A stretch of DNA of 64,000 nt from Sphingobacterium sp. (GTDB taxonomy: Bacteria; Bacteroidota; Bacteroidia; Sphingobacteriales; Sphingobacteriaceae), in NCBI GenBank assembly GCA_031286695.1, contig JAITTY010000022.1:366540-430539 (forward strand), in the 5' to 3' direction. The notes beneath the pieces were generated by a model, which ran no database searches, was not told the origin of the DNA, and saw only the letters and a list, made by a program, of their open reading frames with translations. The translations under genes and the position numbers were made by a program. Numbering within the stretch: position 1 is the first letter of the stretch; the number at the start of each line of letters is the position of its first letter. Shown here in pieces: positions 9,476 through 18,797 of the stretch.

Positions 9476-10534
9476 ATGAGTAAAGATATTGAATTTAGGC
9501 CATTGAGCATCTCCGGGTTACTGATCCGGATTGTCATCCTAATGGTGGCTATACTTTCCTCCTTATCGTTTTTGGCTTTGTTTATTTCCCCACAGACCAC
9601 TGTTATTTTCCAATGGATTGGTGTGTTGTTACCTGGGCTTATATGTGGTAATTTTCTTTTTTTTATTATCGGGGTATATAAACGTAGTTGGTACAGTATT
9701 TGCCCTTTAATAGCACTATTGGCCAACTTTCATTATTTCATAAAAGTAATTCAGATAAACGGGATAGCGCAAACAGAAATGACAGACATACGCTTCGCAT
9801 CTTACAACGTTCGTGAATTCAAAATGATTTTTAATCTATCTTCGATGCAACAGATTGCTTCCTATATTGATTCGCAGCGAGTAAATACCTTATGTTTACA
9901 GGAAGTTCCTGCCGACTGTTCCGTGTCGGAACTCAAGCAGTCTTTTGGCCAGTTTCAATATTTCATAATGACAGGGAGTAAATCAGGGCAGAATCAACTT
10001 GCTATCTTAAGTAAATTTCCGCTGGACTCTGTACAGGCTGTTTCTTTTAAAGAGCGGCCCAATTGTGCACTTTTTGCCGACCTTTCCCTCAGAGGAGAAA
10101 AGATCAGGATCGGAAACTGCCATTTGCAGACAACAAATTGGAACCAGTTAAAAGGGGATTTACTGCCTGCTGAAAATACGGCCTTTAAATGGTGGAATGC
10201 AATTAAAACTATGTCTGAAAATTTTAGGTTGAGAGGTGGACAGGCTGATTATTTGAGAAATTTAATCGATCAATCTTCTTTTCCTTTGGTTATTTGCGGT
10301 GACTTTAATAATAGTCCTAATTCCTATAGTTATCATAAAATTAAAGGAGGTTTAAAGGATGCATTTCGGGAAGCAGGTAATGGGTATGGATATACTTACA
10401 GTAATTTAATGAAGCTCTTTCGTATTGACTTTGTATTCTTTTCTGGAACTACTTTTCAGGCTGTAAATTATAGAACAGGAGATGTAGACTATAGTGATCA
10501 TCTTCCCGTATTGGTTGATTTTAAAGTAAATTGA
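9476..10534 (+). CDS. Membrane-anchored endonuclease/exonuclease/phosphatase-fold protein
   Basis: A 352-residue protein with three N-terminal membrane helices (LLIRIVILMVAILSSLSFLA, FQWIGVLLPGLICGNFLFFI, SICPLIALLANFHYF) and a C-terminal EEP domain from about residue 102. The family motifs are complete: RFASYNVREFK, TLCLQEVP (metal-binding Glu), IGNCHLQT, VICGDFNNSP (catalytic Asp/Asn), FRIDFVFFSG and the final SDHLPVLVDF. The catalytic part probably faces the periplasm. Members of this fold hydrolyse phosphodiesters of nucleic acids, inositol phosphates or lipids; the substrate here is unknown. It starts 11 bases after the kinase gene. Confidence 0.88.
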   Translation: MSKDIEFRPLSISGLLIRIVILMVAILSSLSFLALFISPQTTVIFQWIGVLLPGLICGNFLFFIIGVYKRSWYSICPLIALLANFHYFIKVIQINGIAQTEMTDIRFASYNVREFKMIFNLSSMQQIASYIDSQRVNTLCLQEVPADCSVSELKQSFGQFQYFIMTGSKSGQNQLAILSKFPLDSVQAVSFKERPNCALFADLSLRGEKIRIGNCHLQTTNWNQLKGDLLPAENTAFKWWNAIKTMSENFRLRGGQADYLRNLIDQSSFPLVICGDFNNSPNSYSYHKIKGGLKDAFREAGNGYGYTYSNLMKLFRIDFVFFSGTTFQAVNYRTGDVDYSDHLPVLVDFKVN

Positions 10535-10623
10535 TATTTATAACATTTTTGCTACACAAATTATGGGTACAATTATTAGTGTATTATTGATTTATGAATT
10601 TTATAAAAAGGATAGCATCCTTC

Positions 10624-10636
10624 TAGACAGTGTCTA
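10624..10636. promoter_or_regulatory. 13-bp perfect palindrome TAGACAGTGTCTA
   Basis: The arms TAGACA and TGTCTA flank a single G, about 20 bases before the receiver-kinase start at 10656. A smaller inverted repeat (GGAT-AGC-ATCC) lies just before it at 10610-10620. No T-run follows, so it does not look like a terminator. It may be a protein-binding site or the base of a small RNA hairpin in the leader of the downstream gene. The role is inference. Confidence 0.35.
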
Positions 10637-10655
10637 AACAAGCTAATAATGATCT

Positions 10656-11786
10656 ATGGAAATCGATTTTTCAATGTATAATATTCTGATCTTAGAGGAT
10701 TCTGAACTCAATCTTTTTGTGCTAAAAGAGATTTTAGAGCGTGAGCACTTCAACGTATTCTCCGCTTCCGGTGCTAAAGGGGCATTTGAAAATTTGCAAC
10801 AGCAAAGGATAGATCTTATTTTAATGGACGTCATGATGGGGAATACGAACGGCTTTGATCTCACTAAGGAATTAAAAACAATGGAATTATATAAGCATAT
10901 TCCAGTGTTATTTATTACGAACTTAAAATCTCCGGATGACGTTGTGCGTGGATTTGATAGTGGCGGTGTAGATTATATTCCGAAGCCTTTCAATAAAAAG
11001 GAATTACTTCAGCGCATCAAACATCAAATCAAGCTTATTGAATCGAGCCATACAATTGCCAAGCAGACAGCACAGCTTCAGGAAGCAATATTAAACCGCG
11101 ATAGAATGTATGCTATTCTGGCACACGATCTCCGAAGTCCGATTTCTTCACTCAAAATGATCTTAAATATTTTGACTATGAGTCCTGAGGGAAGTAATAC
11201 TGGGTATGGAGATATGATCAATACAGGCAATGATATTGCGGAACAACTTTTCAGTGTTTTGGACAATCTACTTAAATGGACCAAAAACAGCCTGGGTGTA
11301 TTGAGCTATATGCCACAAGAAATTGAGCTTGATGAAATGATCAAAGGTGTGGTAGAGACCCTTCAGCCTACAGCTAAATTAAAAAATATTGAAATTCAAT
11401 TAATCTTACAATCCGGATTACAAATCTTTTTTGATGCGGATATCATGAAAAGTATCTTAAGGAATCTTTTGATTAATGCGGTGAAGTTTAGCCATGAAGA
11501 TTCCTTGATTAAGCTCAATTTATACCGAGATGGAGATGATGTTGTTGTTGAATTTGTCGATACGGGGGTAGGAATGAGTGTGGAAGCACAACGCCAACTG
11601 CAAGAGCAGATAATGGAAGAGGGAAAGATAACCCCTATGAGGGAGAAAGGTAAAGGTTTAGGTCTATGGGTAGTTTACCATTTTATCCATCAAAATGGTG
11701 GAGCATTCTTTTTTGAGTCGGAAGAAAATGTCGGCTCCCGTTTCGGTTTTCGTATTCCGCTAATGGACATAGCATCTAATCGGTAA
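10656..11786 (+). CDS. Response regulator-histidine kinase hybrid (receiver + HisKA + HATPase)
   Basis: A 376-residue cytoplasmic protein in the order receiver-kinase. The receiver (residues 7-125) has the acidic pair in [10 protein letters not shown], the phospho-acceptor Asp in [10 protein letters not shown] and the conserved Lys in [12 protein letters not shown]. HisKA follows with [19 protein letters not shown], then a HATPase with [19 protein letters not shown] and GKGLGLWVV. Such N-terminal-receiver kinases usually take phosphate from another kinase; the orphan PAS kinase two genes upstream is a candidate partner. Start ATG 10656 is preferred, with a second ATG six residues later. Confidence 0.9.
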   Translation: MEIDFSMYNILILEDSELNLFVLKEILEREHFNVFSASGAKGAFENLQQQRIDLILMDVMMGNTNGFDLTKELKTMELYKHIPVLFITNLKSPDDVVRGFDSGGVDYIPKPFNKKELLQRIKHQIKLIESSHTIAKQTAQLQEAILNRDRMYAILAHDLRSPISSLKMILNILTMSPEGSNTGYGDMINTGNDIAEQLFSVLDNLLKWTKNSLGVLSYMPQEIELDEMIKGVVETLQPTAKLKNIEIQLILQSGLQIFFDADIMKSILRNLLINAVKFSHEDSLIKLNLYRDGDDVVVEFVDTGVGMSVEAQRQLQEQIMEEGKITPMREKGKGLGLWVVYHFIHQNGGAFFFESEENVGSRFGFRIPLMDIASNR

Positions 11787-11812
11787 AACTCGAAATAATA
11801 AATTGATAATTT

Positions 11813-12757
11813 ATGTATAACCTAAAAAAAAGAATTCTGGTTTCGGGTGGAGCTGGATTTATAGGGTCCCATCTTTGTGAACGTTTATTGAAGGATGGGA
11901 ATGAAGTGGTCTGTATGGACAATTTTTTTACTGGGGATAAATCGAATATCGTTCATTTGCTACAGAATCCCTATTTTGAGCTTGTGCGGCACGACGTGAC
12001 GGAGCCTTTTTTGGCTGAGGTTGATGAAATATATAATCTGGCCTGTCCAGCAAGCCCTGTTCATTATCAGTACAATCCAATTAAAACCATTAAAACTTCG
12101 GTGATGGGAGCGATCAATATGCTTGGGCTTGCAAAACGGGTCAATGCACGAGTTTTACAAGCTTCTACTAGTGAAGTATATGGTGATCCGAAGGTTCATC
12201 CTCAGCAAGAAAGCTATTGGGGAAATGTGAATCCTGTCGGTATTCGATCCTGCTATGATGAGGGAAAGCGATGTGCAGAAACGCTCTTTATGGATTATCA
12301 TCGTCAACATCATATTGCAATAAAGATTGTCCGCATATTTAATACCTATGGTCCACGCATGCATCCCCAGGATGGAAGGGTAGTCTCTAACTTTATTATG
12401 CAAGCTTTACAGCATAAGGATATTACCATTTATGGAGAAGGAAATCAGACCCGCAGTTTTCAATATGTAGATGATCTGGTGGAAGGAATGATCCGAATGA
12501 TGGCTACTGAAAAGTCGTTTATTGGCCCGGTAAACATCGGTAATCCAAATGAATTTACGATATTACAATTAGCGGAGCAGGTGATTCTACAAACTGGATC
12601 AAAATCAAAGATTAAGTTTTTGCCCTTACCGCAAGACGACCCGCAACAGCGAAAGCCAGACATTGAACTTGCGAAGAAAAGCCTGGATTGGAATCCTACA
12701 GTTCAGCTGGAAGAAGGGCTGTCTAAGACAATAGCGTATTTTAAAACATGTTTATAA
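11813..12757 (+). CDS. UDP-glucuronate decarboxylase (UDP-xylose synthase, SDR family)
   Basis: A 314-residue extended short-chain dehydrogenase. The NAD site is [16 protein letters not shown], the catalytic Tyr/Lys pair is in [12 protein letters not shown], and [20 protein letters not shown] plus [19 protein letters not shown] are near-diagnostic for UXS enzymes. It oxidises and decarboxylates UDP-glucuronate to UDP-xylose in the cytoplasm. Its position suggests that the surface polysaccharide contains xylose or a xylose-derived sugar. No UDP-glucose dehydrogenase is in the window to supply UDP-glucuronate. It converges with the phosphatase gene downstream. Confidence 0.92.
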   Translation: MYNLKKRILVSGGAGFIGSHLCERLLKDGNEVVCMDNFFTGDKSNIVHLLQNPYFELVRHDVTEPFLAEVDEIYNLACPASPVHYQYNPIKTIKTSVMGAINMLGLAKRVNARVLQASTSEVYGDPKVHPQQESYWGNVNPVGIRSCYDEGKRCAETLFMDYHRQHHIAIKIVRIFNTYGPRMHPQDGRVVSNFIMQALQHKDITIYGEGNQTRSFQYVDDLVEGMIRMMATEKSFIGPVNIGNPNEFTILQLAEQVILQTGSKSKIKFLPLPQDDPQQRKPDIELAKKSLDWNPTVQLEEGLSKTIAYFKTCL

Positions 12758-12788
12758 AGTATTAACGCCAATCTGTTATATTATTGCT

Positions 12789-13583
12789 TTATCCAGCAAT
12801 AACTTGGGCTTTATGCTGCGTGATATGATCAAGAAGCGTTTCATTTAAAATCGGGGAAGTTTTCAACATCTCACGAATTGGATATTTCTCAACAATATTT
12901 TTTAAAGCGTCCAGATGGCGCTGATGATGCAGGTCAGTTCCCACAAAATCATACATGCCTGATTTCAATAGGGTCATAGCAATGGCTTTCACATCGACGC
13001 CATAATATCGGCTTAATGAAAGGAGATTTAACTGTAGCAGACAACCTGCATCTTTAATTTGCTTATAAATATTAAAATTGCTGTGGTAATAATTATAGCG
13101 TTCGGGATGCGCAAGAATGGGCTTATACCCTAATTTTTGAATATCTCTAATGGTATGAAATAATGCTTTCGACTCTGAGAGGTATGACATCTCGATTAAT
13201 ACATAACCGCCGGGCATGACACACAGTTCATTTTCACGAATCAGTAAAGGAAGATTTTCGTCAATCATATGCTCGGCAGCGCCAAAAATATCCACATTAT
13301 TGCCCGAGTTTTTTAGTCCCTCGACAAGCGAATCTTTCGCATGTACAATACTAAATTTGGTGTTTTGATGAACTCCAGCCATGATATGTGGCGTACAAAT
13401 AAACTTTTTAAGGCCTAAGCGTTGAAGTTCCTGTATATAATGTAAGGATTGTTGGACAGAATCACTCCCATCGTCGATGCCTGGTAACAGATGATTATGC
13501 ATATCTACTTCTAGAAATTCCAACTGCGCCAAAGAGCGAATAGATGAAGTCTTTTTCCCAAACAGGTTGCTAAAAAATCCCAT
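12789..13583 (-). CDS. CpsB/CapC-type PHP-domain protein-tyrosine phosphatase
   Basis: A 264-residue PHP-fold metal-dependent phosphatase. Metal ligands are visible in DMHNHLLPGIDDG near the N-terminus, FICTPHIMAG, ILAHPERYNYYH and VGTDLHHQRHL. This family dephosphorylates the tyrosine cluster of the Wzc/BY-kinase that controls capsule chain length and export. The likely start is MGFFSNLFGKK at 13583; an ATG three codons upstream (13592) is possible. It is transcribed against the rest of the locus. No BY-kinase substrate lies in this window. Confidence 0.9.
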   Translation of the reverse strand: MGFFSNLFGKKTSSIRSLAQLEFLEVDMHNHLLPGIDDGSDSVQQSLHYIQELQRLGLKKFICTPHIMAGVHQNTKFSIVHAKDSLVEGLKNSGNNVDIFGAAEHMIDENLPLLIRENELCVMPGGYVLIEMSYLSESKALFHTIRDIQKLGYKPILAHPERYNYYHSNFNIYKQIKDAGCLLQLNLLSLSRYYGVDVKAIAMTLLKSGMYDFVGTDLHHQRHLDALKNIVEKYPIREMLKTSPILNETLLDHITQHKAQVIAG

Positions 13584-13592
13584 GATGTACAT

Positions 13593-14057
13593 TAATTATG
13601 TTGTGAAAAATAGTTTAGTTAAGGAGCGGCGTTTCAGTTTATATTAAGCGGAGAAGTAAAAATTTAATTCCTTTCCATGACTATTGCTTATTTAACACAA
13701 ACAATATGCCAATAATTGCGTTAATTCCTGTGTGTCTACATACAGCACCAAGGGAGTTCGATCGCTGATGTTAAGACAATCGTTATTTTATGTGCCTATA
13801 ATGTTAGTTATGAAGAATAAATGCTATTATTTTTTTTATGTAACAGTTTCGGTATAATAGTTGCTTAATCCACGTTGATAAATTGATCGAATGGATAGGG
13901 TTCTTTTTTAATGATATTTTATCAAAGAGGCATTTTAGGTGTGAAAATTTAACTATCTTGCGTCTCCATTATAAAATATTATAATAAAGCCATATCAGAT
14001 AGTGTTCGTTTGTCGCAAACACGTCAATAACATTTTAATTAAATAAGAGAAAAAGCT
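13593..14057. other. Intergenic region between divergent cpsB-like and dehydratase genes
   Basis: About 465 AT-rich bases carry no plausible gene. The sequence must hold promoters for both flanking genes. The best match on the plus strand is TATCTTG near 13952, an imperfect -7 box with no clear TTG at the right distance, so I do not call a promoter. No long repeat or hairpin with a T-run was seen. Confidence 0.5.
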
Positions 14058-16058
14058 ATGATGGGTTCTCTAGGAGATTTAAGAAGGCGCCTGAGAAAGG
14101 ACAATCCAAGATGGGTCATTTTAATGATCGATATGTGGTTTGTATTTGCAAGCTACGTCTTTTCTAATTTTGTGGTCAATAACTTTAAGGGTGTATTTGA
14201 TATTGCATTGATGTTGAAGAAAGTTGTCGTCATATTGCCAATATATCTCTTGATGTTTTTATGTTATGATACTTTCAGGGGTATTGTACGGCAGACAGGG
14301 ATTCGGGATACTATTAAAATATTTAAAACGGTGGGGTCTGCCTATGTGATTTTAATGGTGCTCACCTTCATTATTAAAGCTATTTTTGAGAAAGGAACTT
14401 TGGCGGGAGATTATCTTAGATTGTCTTATGGTGTGTTGACTATGCAAGCCACAATTTTGCTGGTTATTATGGTGGGCGCACGTGTAATCTATCGGACGAT
14501 TTATGAATATCTCTTCTTGCCTGGTAGGAAAGGTGAAAATGTGTTGATATTTGGAGCTTCGAGACCAGGCCTAGTATCATTCTCCCTATTGAAGGAGGAT
14601 CCGAGAACGAAATATCAAGTAGTTGCTTTTGTGGAAGATAAGATATCACGGATAGGAAAGCGATTGGCAGGAATTAAAATTAAAGATATTACCGAGATTA
14701 CAAAAGAATATGTCGAAAAATGCCAAATTACTCAGGTTATTATTGCTGTAGAAAATAACGACCCCGAGCGTTTGGAGTATGTATCCGACTGGTTCCAAAA
14801 TATTGGACTCGAATTGAAGATCATGCCGCCGGCACGAATTTTACTTAATTCAGGCGCCAAACGTGAAATCAGGCCACTAAAGATTGAGGATTTATTGGGA
14901 CGTAAGCCGATTAAATTGGATCATCCGGAAATTGAAGAAGAGATGCAAGGGAAAGTGATCCTGGTTACCGGTGCTGCTGGATCTATCGGTTCGGAGTTGG
15001 CCCGACAAATCGCCAGACGTCACTATAAGACCTTGATTCTTTTGGATCAAGCCGAGTCCGCGCTATATGATATCCAACAATCGATTAAGGCCACACAACC
15101 TGAGCAGATGCACTGCGTGGTAGGTGATGTGCGTAACTATGCCTTTATGCAGAAGATATTTGCACAATACAAGCCCGATTTGGTCTTTCATGCAGCGGCC
15201 TACAAACATGTGCCATTAATGGAGGCGAATCCCTACGAGTCTATCCAGACGAATGTATTGGGCAGCAAAAATGTGGCTGATCTCTGTATGCAGTATGGTA
15301 CTAAAAAGATGGTCATGGTGTCTACCGATAAAGCGGTGAATCCAACCAATGTGATGGGGGCGACCAAGCGTATGGCTGAGATTTATGTCAGTAGCTGCAG
15401 TGGTAAATCAACGACCAGTTTTATCATTACACGTTTTGGAAATGTACTGGGTTCAAATGGTTCGGTTATTCCGCTCTTTGAGAAGCAAATGGCGGAGGGA
15501 GGCCCGCTGACCCTGACGCATCCTGAAATCACGCGTTTCTTTATGACCATACCCGAAGCCTGTCAATTGGTGCAAGAGGCTGGCGTGATGGGTAAGGGAG
15601 GCGAGATCTTTGTGTTCGATATGGGTAAGTCTGTTAAAATCATTGATCTGGCAAAACGCATGATCAAATTGAAAGGTTATCGTTACCCGGAAGATATTGA
15701 TATCAAAATTGTTGGACTGCGCCCTGGTGAAAAAATTTATGAAGAATTGCTCGCGAATAATGAGAATACAGTAAAGACACATCATCCAAAAATCATGATC
15801 GCGAAAGTAAATCACGATGAATTGTCGCTTAAAGCGGAGCGTATTAATGCAATCTGCCAACAGATTTTGGATGCTGATACTAAGTTGCCAGATTTTATGG
15901 AACTTGTTGCCGGGATGAAGCAGATTGTTCCGGAGTTTAAGTCTCAAAATTCGGAATACGAAGTTTTGGATACAGCCGTGGAGGAGAGAGATATCGAAAT
16001 GGTTAATGAATCACCAGCAGAAGTGCCGGTATATTCTTTGGTAAAGAATGTGCTGTAA
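14058..16058 (+). CDS. Membrane nucleotide-sugar 4,6-dehydratase, WbpM/CapD/FlaA1-like
   Basis: A 666-residue protein typical of long WbpM-type enzymes. Four membrane helices (residues 18-165) are followed by a CoA-binding-like Rossmann domain (VLIFGASRPGLVSFSLL) and the SDR catalytic domain with VTGAAGSIGSELARQ near residue 300. The usual Tyr-x3-Lys is replaced by Met in NPTNVMGATKRMAE, with Ser in MVSTDKAV, matching the Ser-Met-Lys arrangement known in WbpM-type 4,6-dehydratases. It probably converts UDP-GlcNAc to the 4-keto-6-deoxy sugar for bacillosamine-, QuiNAc- or FucNAc-type residues. A terminator follows directly. Confidence 0.92.
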   Translation: MMGSLGDLRRRLRKDNPRWVILMIDMWFVFASYVFSNFVVNNFKGVFDIALMLKKVVVILPIYLLMFLCYDTFRGIVRQTGIRDTIKIFKTVGSAYVILMVLTFIIKAIFEKGTLAGDYLRLSYGVLTMQATILLVIMVGARVIYRTIYEYLFLPGRKGENVLIFGASRPGLVSFSLLKEDPRTKYQVVAFVEDKISRIGKRLAGIKIKDITEITKEYVEKCQITQVIIAVENNDPERLEYVSDWFQNIGLELKIMPPARILLNSGAKREIRPLKIEDLLGRKPIKLDHPEIEEEMQGKVILVTGAAGSIGSELARQIARRHYKTLILLDQAESALYDIQQSIKATQPEQMHCVVGDVRNYAFMQKIFAQYKPDLVFHAAAYKHVPLMEANPYESIQTNVLGSKNVADLCMQYGTKKMVMVSTDKAVNPTNVMGATKRMAEIYVSSCSGKSTTSFIITRFGNVLGSNGSVIPLFEKQMAEGGPLTLTHPEITRFFMTIPEACQLVQEAGVMGKGGEIFVFDMGKSVKIIDLAKRMIKLKGYRYPEDIDIKIVGLRPGEKIYEELLANNENTVKTHHPKIMIAKVNHDELSLKAERINAICQQILDADTKLPDFMELVAGMKQIVPEFKSQNSEYEVLDTAVEERDIEMVNESPAEVPVYSLVKNVL

Positions 16059-16107
16059 TACCGTTATAAGACGGATAAGTTTTAGATAACAACGCGATAA
16101 AGAAGTG

Positions 16108-16136
16108 AAAAGCCCTCTTAATTGAAGGCTTTTTTT
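16108..16136 (+). terminator. Rho-independent terminator after the dehydratase gene
   Basis: The stem AAAAGCC / GGCTTTT with a 12-base loop is followed by a run of T. It lies 50 bases after the stop at 16058 and separates this gene from the rhamnose operon. Confidence 0.75.
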
Positions 16137-16165
16137 GTTTATTCCATTTACTCATGGATTAAAAC

Positions 16166-16196
16166 TTGTCAATTAACAAAAATCATCCTAATTTTA
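16166..16196 (+). promoter_or_regulatory. Predicted Bacteroidota promoter of the rfbBCD operon
   Basis: TTG at 16166-16168 and TAATTTTA at 16189-16196 are separated by 20 bases, matching the Bacteroidota -33/-7 pattern with one mismatch in the -7 box. Start of transcription would be near 16202, about 57 bases before rfbB. Confidence 0.55.
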
Positions 16197-16258
16197 GCGA
16201 ACTATTTGGTGAACTCATCATTCGCAGACCAATGGTCTAAACATTCGAGAATCATTAT

Positions 16259-17314
16259 ATGAATAAAACAATTTTAATTACTGGAGGAGCAGGCTTTATA
16301 GGTTCACACGTTGTCCGTGAGTTTGTGTTGAAATACCCTGAATATCAAATTATAAATTTGGATGCTTTGACCTATGCGGGTAATCTGGAAAATTTAAAAG
16401 ATATAGAGCATCTGCCTAATTATACCTTTGTAAAGGCTGATATTACCGATCAGCAGGCTGTCTCGGCTATTTTCCAAGAGTATCATCCAGATGGTATTAT
16501 TCATTTGGCGGCGGAGTCGCATGTCGACCGCTCAATTGTTGATCCCATGGCTTTTGTGATGACCAACGTAATTGGAACGATCAATTTACTGAACGCGGCC
16601 CGAGAAATCTGGAAGGATAATTTCGAAGGAAAACGTTTTCATCATGTGTCAACGGATGAAGTGTTTGGCGCGCTCGGTGATACGGGTTTTTTTACGGAAG
16701 AAACAAAATATGATCCGCACTCACCCTATTCAGCGTCCAAAGCTAGTTCAGATCATTTTGTGCGGGCTTATCATGATACTTACGGCTTGCCTATTGTTTT
16801 GACAAACTGTTCCAACAATTATGGACCGAATCATTTCCCGGAGAAATTGATTCCGCTGTGCATTCATAATATTTTGAATAATAAATCTCTACCTGTATAT
16901 GGTGATGGAAAATACACCCGTGATTGGTTGTATGTCATTGACCATGCTAAAGCCATTGATCTCGTTTTTCACGAAGGGAAAAATGGAGATTCCTATAATG
17001 TCGGTGGATTTAATGAGTGGCAAAATATTGATCTGATCAAAGAGCTCTGCAAACAAATGGATGAGAAACTGGGGCGTGCCAATGGCTCTTCGGCGCAATT
17101 GATTAGTTTTGTTAAGGACCGACCAGGGCATGATTTGCGCTATGCAATTGATGCGACGAAGATCAATAAGGAATTGGGGTGGAAGCCTTCAGTAACCTTT
17201 GAAGAAGGTTTGTCACGGACGATAGACTGGTTTTTGGCTAATCAGGAATGGTTGGATCACGTGACTTCTGGTGATTATCAAAAATATTACGACAACCAAT
17301 ATAAGGACGCATAG
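16259..17314 (+). CDS. rfbB: dTDP-glucose 4,6-dehydratase
   Basis: A 351-residue SDR enzyme with the NAD motif [16 protein letters not shown], the signature LDALTYAGNLENL, the catalytic STDEVFGALG and the Tyr/Lys pair in YSASKASSDHFVRAY. RDWLYVIDHAKAI is the usual late motif. It forms dTDP-4-keto-6-deoxyglucose, the second step to dTDP-L-rhamnose. The length fits the family. It is followed after one base by rfbC, so the three genes rfbB, rfbC and rfbD form a tight operon. Confidence 0.96.
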   Translation: MNKTILITGGAGFIGSHVVREFVLKYPEYQIINLDALTYAGNLENLKDIEHLPNYTFVKADITDQQAVSAIFQEYHPDGIIHLAAESHVDRSIVDPMAFVMTNVIGTINLLNAAREIWKDNFEGKRFHHVSTDEVFGALGDTGFFTEETKYDPHSPYSASKASSDHFVRAYHDTYGLPIVLTNCSNNYGPNHFPEKLIPLCIHNILNNKSLPVYGDGKYTRDWLYVIDHAKAIDLVFHEGKNGDSYNVGGFNEWQNIDLIKELCKQMDEKLGRANGSSAQLISFVKDRPGHDLRYAIDATKINKELGWKPSVTFEEGLSRTIDWFLANQEWLDHVTSGDYQKYYDNQYKDA

Positions 17315-17315
17315 A

Positions 17316-17870
17316 ATGACGTATACGGAAACAAAATTAAAAGGCTGTTTTATACTTGAACCGACTGTTTTTGAGGATGAAAGAGGTTATTTTTTTGAAT
17401 CATTTAATGAAACGAAATTAACCGCCATATTAGGTTACACACCACACTTTGTGCAGGACAATCAATCCAAATCACAGTTTGGTGTGGTGCGAGGTCTACA
17501 CTTGCAGGGCGGTGAGCATGCTCAGGCGAAATTGGTCCGTGTTGTGGAAGGTAAAGTATTGGATGTCGCTGTCGATGTGCGTCCAGGATCACCCACCTTT
17601 GGACAACATATTGGCGTAGAACTCTCTGCTGAAAATAAAAAGCAATTATTTGTGCCTAGAGGCTTTTTGCATGGTTTTTCTGTATTGTCCGAACATGCGG
17701 TCTTTTTCTATAAATGTGATAACAATTATCATAAAGAGTCGGAAGATGGCGTAAATCCTTTGGATATGGAACTTTCGATAGACTGGCAAATTCCCGCAGA
17801 ACAAATGATTCTCTCCCAAAAGGACCAAGAGGCGCAATCTTTTGAAGGATTACGTTTGAAATTAATTTAA
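17316..17870 (+). CDS. rfbC: dTDP-4-dehydrorhamnose 3,5-epimerase
   Basis: A 184-residue cupin-fold epimerase. Typical motifs are DERGYFFESFN, FVQDNQSKSQFGVVRGLHLQ (with the catalytic His), VVEGKVLDVAVDVRPGSPTF and VPRGFLHGFSVL. I start it at ATG 17316, which follows the rfbB stop by one base; a longer frame into rfbB is not needed. It epimerises C3 and C5 of the keto sugar in the dTDP-L-rhamnose pathway. Confidence 0.96.
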   Translation: MTYTETKLKGCFILEPTVFEDERGYFFESFNETKLTAILGYTPHFVQDNQSKSQFGVVRGLHLQGGEHAQAKLVRVVEGKVLDVAVDVRPGSPTFGQHIGVELSAENKKQLFVPRGFLHGFSVLSEHAVFFYKCDNNYHKESEDGVNPLDMELSIDWQIPAEQMILSQKDQEAQSFEGLRLKLI

Positions 17871-17876
17871 GATGCT

Positions 17877-18737
17877 ATGCGGATTGTTATAACAGGAACT
17901 TCGGGACAACTTGGCTCAGAACTAAAACATCTTTTGCTGGATAATACCGAAAAGGAGTGTTACTTTTTGGATCGGAAACAATTGCCATTGGATCAAATCC
18001 AGATTATTCAGGATATCTTGGGGATGTATCAGCCGGATCTCATTATACATGCGGGAGCTTATACGGCTGTTGACAAGGCTGAGGAGGATCAGGTAAATGC
18101 TGATTTGGTCAATCATTTGGCTTGTGAGGAGATTGCACAATACTGTCATCTTCATGGCACACGCCTAATCGCTATTTCAACAGATTATGTTTTTGATGGA
18201 TCTTCTGCTTCTGCTTTAACAGAAACTGCCCAAACCGCTCCCATCAATGTATATGGACGAACGAAACTGGCGGGAGAACAGGCGATCCAGAAATGGTGCC
18301 CCGACGCGATCATCATACGTACTTCTTGGGTGTATTCTACCTATGGTAAAAACTTTGTGAAAACCATGTGCCGCTTAATGGCCGAACGTGATGAAGTTAG
18401 TGTGATCAACGATCAAATTGGAAGCCCTACCTATGCGAAGGATCTTGCCGTAGCTCTATTAAAGATTGCAGATTCTTCCAAATGGGAAGGTGGTATTTAT
18501 CATTATAGCAACGAAGGTGAAATTTCTTGGTACGACTTTGCTGTAGCGATACGTGATTTCCGTTCGTTCGATTGTCAGGTAAAACCGATCCCCACAAGTG
18601 CGTACCCTACCCCTGCACGTAGGCCAAAGTATTCGCTACTTGATAAATCAAAGATTAAGAGAATATTTGGCGTGGAAGTGCCGGATTGGAAAATAAGTCT
18701 GGGCAATATGCTCGTTGAAGGATTTAAAGATAATTAG
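17877..18737 (+). CDS. rfbD: dTDP-4-dehydrorhamnose reductase
   Basis: A 286-residue SDR reductase with IVITGTSGQLGSEL at the N-terminus, IHAGAYTAVDKAEED, ISTDYVFDGSS and the Tyr/Lys pair in NVYGRTKLAGEQAI. It reduces the keto sugar to dTDP-L-rhamnose with NAD(P)H. It starts 6 bases after rfbC. Confidence 0.96.
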   Translation: MRIVITGTSGQLGSELKHLLLDNTEKECYFLDRKQLPLDQIQIIQDILGMYQPDLIIHAGAYTAVDKAEEDQVNADLVNHLACEEIAQYCHLHGTRLIAISTDYVFDGSSASALTETAQTAPINVYGRTKLAGEQAIQKWCPDAIIIRTSWVYSTYGKNFVKTMCRLMAERDEVSVINDQIGSPTYAKDLAVALLKIADSSKWEGGIYHYSNEGEISWYDFAVAIRDFRSFDCQVKPIPTSAYPTPARRPKYSLLDKSKIKRIFGVEVPDWKISLGNMLVEGFKDN

Positions 18738-18748
18738 AAAGAATAAGG

Positions 18749-18780
18749 AGACTTTGTCAATATAGTTGTAAAGTCTTTTT
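18749..18780 (+). terminator. Short hairpin with T-run between rfbD and rfbA
   Basis: AGACTTT (18749-18755) pairs with AAAGTCT (18770-18776) and a T-run follows. The stem is short and the loop is 14 bases, so it may act as a partial terminator that lowers rfbA expression relative to rfbBCD, or rfbA may have its own start. Confidence 0.45.
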
Positions 18781-18797
18781 CGTTAAATAACAGTAAA

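Noticed and set aside
9476-10534. DNA-repair exonuclease III
   Set aside because: The protein has the EEP fold but three N-terminal membrane helices, so a nuclear-type DNA-repair role in the cytoplasm is unlikely.
12781-12802. Inverted repeat TTATTGCT/AGCAATAA as terminator
   Set aside because: It lies in the coding end of the phosphatase gene and has no T-run, so it is not called as a terminator.
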